Of a DNA stretch of 64,000 bases, positions 60,597-64,000 are shown one piece after another. A program made the translations under genes and the position numbers. The stretch is from Diphasiastrum complanatum (lineage: Eukaryota; Streptophyta; Lycopodiopsida; Lycopodiales; Lycopodiaceae), in contig CM055111.1 in assembly GCA_029204225.1 (NCBI GenBank), forward strand, positions 19,013,015 to 19,077,014, written 5' to 3'. Numbering within the stretch: the stretch's first letter is position 1; the number at the start of each line of letters is the position of its first letter. The notes beneath the pieces were generated by a model, which did no database searches, was not told the origin of the DNA, and saw nothing but the letters and a program-made list of their open reading frames with translations.

Positions 60597-61006
60597 AAAA
60601 GTCAAGTCCCCCCTATGACAGATAACTAGGGTTAAGAAAAGTCAAGTCTCCCCTATGACAGATGACTAGGGTTAAGAAATCTCAGGTGGGATAATTGAAG
60701 ATGCCGAGGAGTACTGCCCAACATTTTCACATGCCATGGGGCCCCTATTTTTCAGGAGCAGTTTATTTTTAAATTTTGTAGGTGAGATAACATCCTTGAG
60801 AACAATAGAGGAGAAAGAATAAAGATCTCCCAAACAGATTTGTGTGTGAAAGGGGAGCGATGGAAGGTGGAGGATAAGTTTGACTCAGTGTCACTATTGA
60901 CCCCTACATGTGTGAAAGCAACCGTTTAATGCGGAAAGCCCAAGTTTGACTCAGTGTCACTATTGACCCCTCCATGTGTGAAAGCAACCGTTTGATGCGG
61001 AAAGCC
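60597..61006. repeat. Two small tandem duplications
   Basis: A 40-bp unit (GTCAAGTCCCCCCTATGACA...) occurs at 60597 and 60637; a 66-bp unit (AAGTTTGACTCAGTGTCACT...) occurs at 60876 and 60942. Both pairs are nearly identical, so the duplications are recent. They lie 0.3-0.7 kb upstream of the VAP-like gene. Confidence 0.88.
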
Positions 61007-61359
61007 CATTGATCCTGCAAATCATACACAATTTGTATTCCTTTTGCAAAATAGTGGTTTTAATAAAATTAGAAGTAAGTAGTTCACATATTTTAAACTT
61101 TCAAGTGGCTTGAGTTATCATCCAACGCGTTCATGGTGCCAAGTCCTATTGAAATGCACTGACGTGCGCCAGTCAAAACGAAGCATCCAGCAAATTGCGC
61201 CCGTCGATGTTGACCCCGTCCTGTAGACAGCCCGTGGAGGATCTGATCCCCAAGAGACCAGGTGGAAATACAGAAGCGGACCTGGCAGAAAGGACGAGAG
61301 AGTGCGAGAGAGAGAGAGAGAGACAGAGAGCAAACGAGAGAGAGAGGGCGGTTTCGGCT

Positions 61360-61395
61360 ATGGCTTCCATCGATGCGTTTCGTGTAGCATCGTGA
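61360..61395 (+). promoter_or_regulatory. Candidate upstream ORF in the VAP-like 5' leader
   Basis: An ATG with a favourable GCN second codon opens 11 codons (MASIDAFRVAS) and closes at TGA, following a GA-rich segment (61305-61350) typical of plant 5' leaders. It precedes the main start codon by 456 nt. Whether an intron separates them is unknown. Confidence 0.4.
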
Positions 61396-61851
61396 AGGTT
61401 AATAATGTGTTTTTTTGCGCGGATCTGATTAGATCATGCTTCAGTATATGTTTTGTGATGCTTTTCGGGGTTTTGAGCCCGTTTTCTAGCTTCATTGCCA
61501 TGTCTTTTAGTTCATTGTAATGAGTTGCTGATCCACAGAGGTCTGCGTGTTCATCCTCTCCACTCTGTATTATTCAACCAGAGAAGTTTTTCGCCTGCCA
61601 AATCTATCTTTTAATTCAATGTTTTAGATTAAGCCGCGCTGCTGTTTGTACAATCTGAGGTTGGTGAGTTGGGGCATGACGAAAGGGTATTTTTGAGGCC
61701 GTGCTTAGGAATCTGGCATATGTATTTTGATCTGTCGGTGGAAAGACAGTGAGCAGTGTGTTTTGGTTGAGGTCTTGAGGGGCTGCGGTTGCTCTGAAAG
61801 AAAGCTTGTTGTTGAAGAGGTTGTGAGGCTGTTGTGTGTCTTGAGCACGGC

Positions 61852-62062
61852 ATGAGGTGGTGGCAAAGGATAACAGCCGAGCAGCATCCAGTTTTCGTAC
61901 CCGAGCAGCGGCAACCACAGCATCAACCGCAACATCAACAGCAACACATGGAAAACAATGACAATCCATCGGGTTTAAGATCTGTGTCCGCCGTGGCTAG
62001 GGCATTTTTACTGAGCAAGCGCCGGCTACGACTTGATCCGGAAAAGAAATTAGTCTTTTTAT
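61852..62062 (+). CDS. VAP4-like MSP-domain protein, first coding exon (gene continues beyond window)
   Basis: ATG at 61852 gives 70 codons plus one base: a basic/aromatic start (MRWWQRIT), a Gln/His-rich low-complexity stretch (about 21-36), then VSAVARAFLLSKRRLRLDPEKKLVFL, which closely resembles the segment leading into the MSP domain of plant vesicle-associated proteins 4-1/4-2 (SVARSLL-x-x-RRRLRLDP-x-x-KLYF, followed by the Y-E-P-G-K-Q motif). The exon ends in phase 1 at a strong GTAAGT donor (62063). Family members are ER membrane-contact proteins that bind FFAT-type partners. The rest of the MSP domain is not within the window, so intron 1 exceeds 1.9 kb. Start choice rests on the only in-frame ATG upstream of the conserved part. 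Confidence 0.65.
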
Positions 62063-64000
62063 GTAAGTTTCAATCTCCCTCAAGCTTTCTCGTATGTTAA
62101 AACTGGAGATCCAAAAGAGGGGTGACAGTTCAGAGCTTGTGCTGCGAGATTTGATTTGGCAGAATTAGTCAAACCTTTTTATTTTTTCCCGCATTGAGTA
62201 GAAAGAGTATCCATTCCTATTGTGAACAAATAAGAAGAGATTGTTAATCTGGAGTTTGAAAATCCGACATTAGATTTTGTCTCTCCATGATTTTCATCCC
62301 TTTTTAGGAAAGAACCCCTCATAATCACAGGGACACCAGAATTACCATATCTTGAATTTTGTGGATTTAATTGCTGCAAAAGGAGCTATTTAATGGCAGT
62401 AAAGAGCTTGCATAAAAATTGAAAAAGGATTTTCCCTATCACACTGCTGTTGTGTCTCACCGTAGGTGTTTAGATTCTAATTTGCTGTATCTTGTTTGAA
62501 GTTTAGTAACCTGTGCCAAGTCTCAAACTGTAACCAGAAGAATCTAGTGCCTTTTGAAGATGATCAGACCTTTCAGGAATGATCAGATACACCACTGCTG
62601 TAAAAGAATAATGCTAGTAGCAAAGGATTGTGGGACAGATGAAAGTCATGCTTGCAATAAAGTTTAAGTGGTCCTGCATCCTTTTAATGTATTCGTGTGG
62701 CGACATCAGGTGCTTTGTGTTTGTCCCGAGATTGATTTTTTCAGAGCTTCGCTTCAGGAATTTATTTTAGGTGTGCTGATATTTGCATCTCAAATTTTGT
62801 ATTCTCTTGTTAAATTTGGAAGAAGGATTTCTCAACCATTTTTTTTGGAGTTGTGTCATAATTTGCTTTATACCCTCCCTGCACATTTCACAGTTTATGC
62901 TACCTGCTTTACATATTTGCACTCTTGTTTGGGTCAGAATTCCTGAAGCATTCTAATCAGAATGTTCTGGAAAAATATGATTTTTAATTGTGATTTTTTG
63001 GTTTTTTCAAAGGGAGGAGTACAAAAGAGAGTTTGGGGGAAAAAAAACGTTAAGAAAATGATTGTGACAGTTTTAAGTCCATTTAGATTTTACAGTAGCC
63101 TGTATTTGTAGATTTGATTGGTCAACATTTTGGAGCTTCTTTTGTCTATTGTGCAATTTGAACAAGGTTTTTTATGCACATACTGGTGCTTGCACATGAT
63201 CAGAACCCTTTCAACATTTTGGAGGTGCTTTTGGCAAAGTTTGTTGTTCTGTATGGCATTTTGAGAAATATCTTTGGCATCTTAAAGCCAAGTTGTCTAT
63301 ATGTCTATACATGCTGATGACTCTCCAAACCAGAAACCATAAAACCATTTATCAATATTCTCACAATTTGTTTTCATTTTTTACTTCCATACTGAGCCAG
63401 CTATCTTCCACATTATTGGGACATAATTCTACCAATTTTGCCATCACTTTGAAGGGCATATCTCCATATTTTGGTTGCTAGTTTTGCATACCAGTTCCTT
63501 CTCTAATCATGGTATGCCCAAGACAGGAGCTTGACTTTGATCCTGAATCAAGAATGTTGTCTAACGTTTAGAGAGGTGTTGCTGACCAGTTAACAGGAGA
63601 GATTTCATATTGGATTCTGTCATGAAAATCCTTTCATAGGACATCAATAAGAGCCCACCAAGCTGCATCCAAATCTTGGAAGACAATAATAGCCCATGTT
63701 ATCTTTCCACTCAGCCTCCTGGGGAATATGATACTTTCTTGGTCCATAATTACAAGGACAATGTACACCTGGTTGTTCATTCTGGTTTGCAGGTGGTAAC
63801 AAGCTATGAAACATGGTTGCCTGTTTCGGAATGGAGTAGTGTTGTGGAGAGTTCCATTCTCGAACGAGCCTTGAAAAAAATAATTTTTAGTATATTTTTT
63901 TTCGATAGCTGATTGTTTCTATCTGGTATTGTGGATCATGGTAGCAAAAGACAATTGCTGGATCAGGGCAATTTTTTTTCATTGCTGCTCATTTCTGCTT
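62063..64000. other. Large first intron of the VAP-like gene, or intergenic DNA
   Basis: T-rich as plant introns are. A 78-codon frame at 63676-63912 (QPPGEYDTFLVHNYKDN) has no recognised family. I found no segment encoding the expected E-P-G-K-Q continuation. Confidence 0.45.

Noticed and set aside
63676-63912. Next exon of the VAP-like gene
   Set aside because: Its residues do not resemble the MSP domain expected after exon 1, and no convincing splice acceptor in the right phase was found.

Overview
The window reads as repeat-dominated nuclear DNA of a vascular plant. It holds one complete intron-rich plant P450 gene, the first exon of a plant VAP/MSP-type gene, and relics of plant Ty1/copia, Ty3/gypsy (both OTA-type and chromodomain-bearing), CACTA and MULE-like elements, with very long perfect (GA)n, (GT)n and (TC)n runs. 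A gymnosperm is my best guess (about two genes in 64 kb, kilobase-scale introns, old layered retroelements), but the sequence does not prove it. I saw no bacterial, organellar or CRISPR-type content.

Layout. 0-5.9 kb: a copia gag fragment, simple repeats, a purine/pyrimidine alternating tract and a small retroelement LTR with a tRNA-iMet primer site. 5.9-10.9 kb: a complete six-exon CYP704-family P450. 11.9-18.4 kb: a gypsy RT relic, LTR fragments, and a copia LTR followed by decayed gag-pol. 18.4-23.0 kb (minus): a large gag-like retroelement ORF, then a complete non-autonomous CACTA element with a 3-bp target duplication. 23.4-26.6 kb: gypsy integrase fragment and GC-rich palindromic or tandem repeats. 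26.9-29.5 kb: a MULE-like transposase pseudogene cut by an 825-bp gypsy LTR. 30.3-38.3 kb (minus): two more copies of the large gag-like ORF and another gypsy integrase. 38.3-43.6 kb: the missing SWIM end of the transposase, the partner LTR, PBS, an unusual leader full of CTCTCGCA/TGCGAGAG motifs, and decayed PR-RT-RNase H. 44.3-47.9 kb: no recognisable content. 48-53.9 kb: chromovirus and copia relics. 54.5-56.4 kb: a large inverted repeat carrying long (TC)n/(GA)n tracts around a CACTA relic. 59-60.4 kb: a second chromovirus with a 57-bp micro-inversion in integrase. 61.3-64 kb: 5' leader and first exon of a VAP4-like MSP-domain gene running out of the window.

Only the P450 and the VAP-like gene look like working host genes; they are unrelated in function. 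Everything between is mobile-element sediment. The most informative parts are structural: a gypsy insertion whose two LTRs now face each other with reverse-complement target duplications, the repeat architectures of the CACTA subterminal region and the gypsy leader, and a gag-like ORF family I cannot assign to a named group. In-frame stops in the decayed elements are mostly TAG and TGA at places where CAG or CGA would fit, as expected from long-term cytosine methylation.
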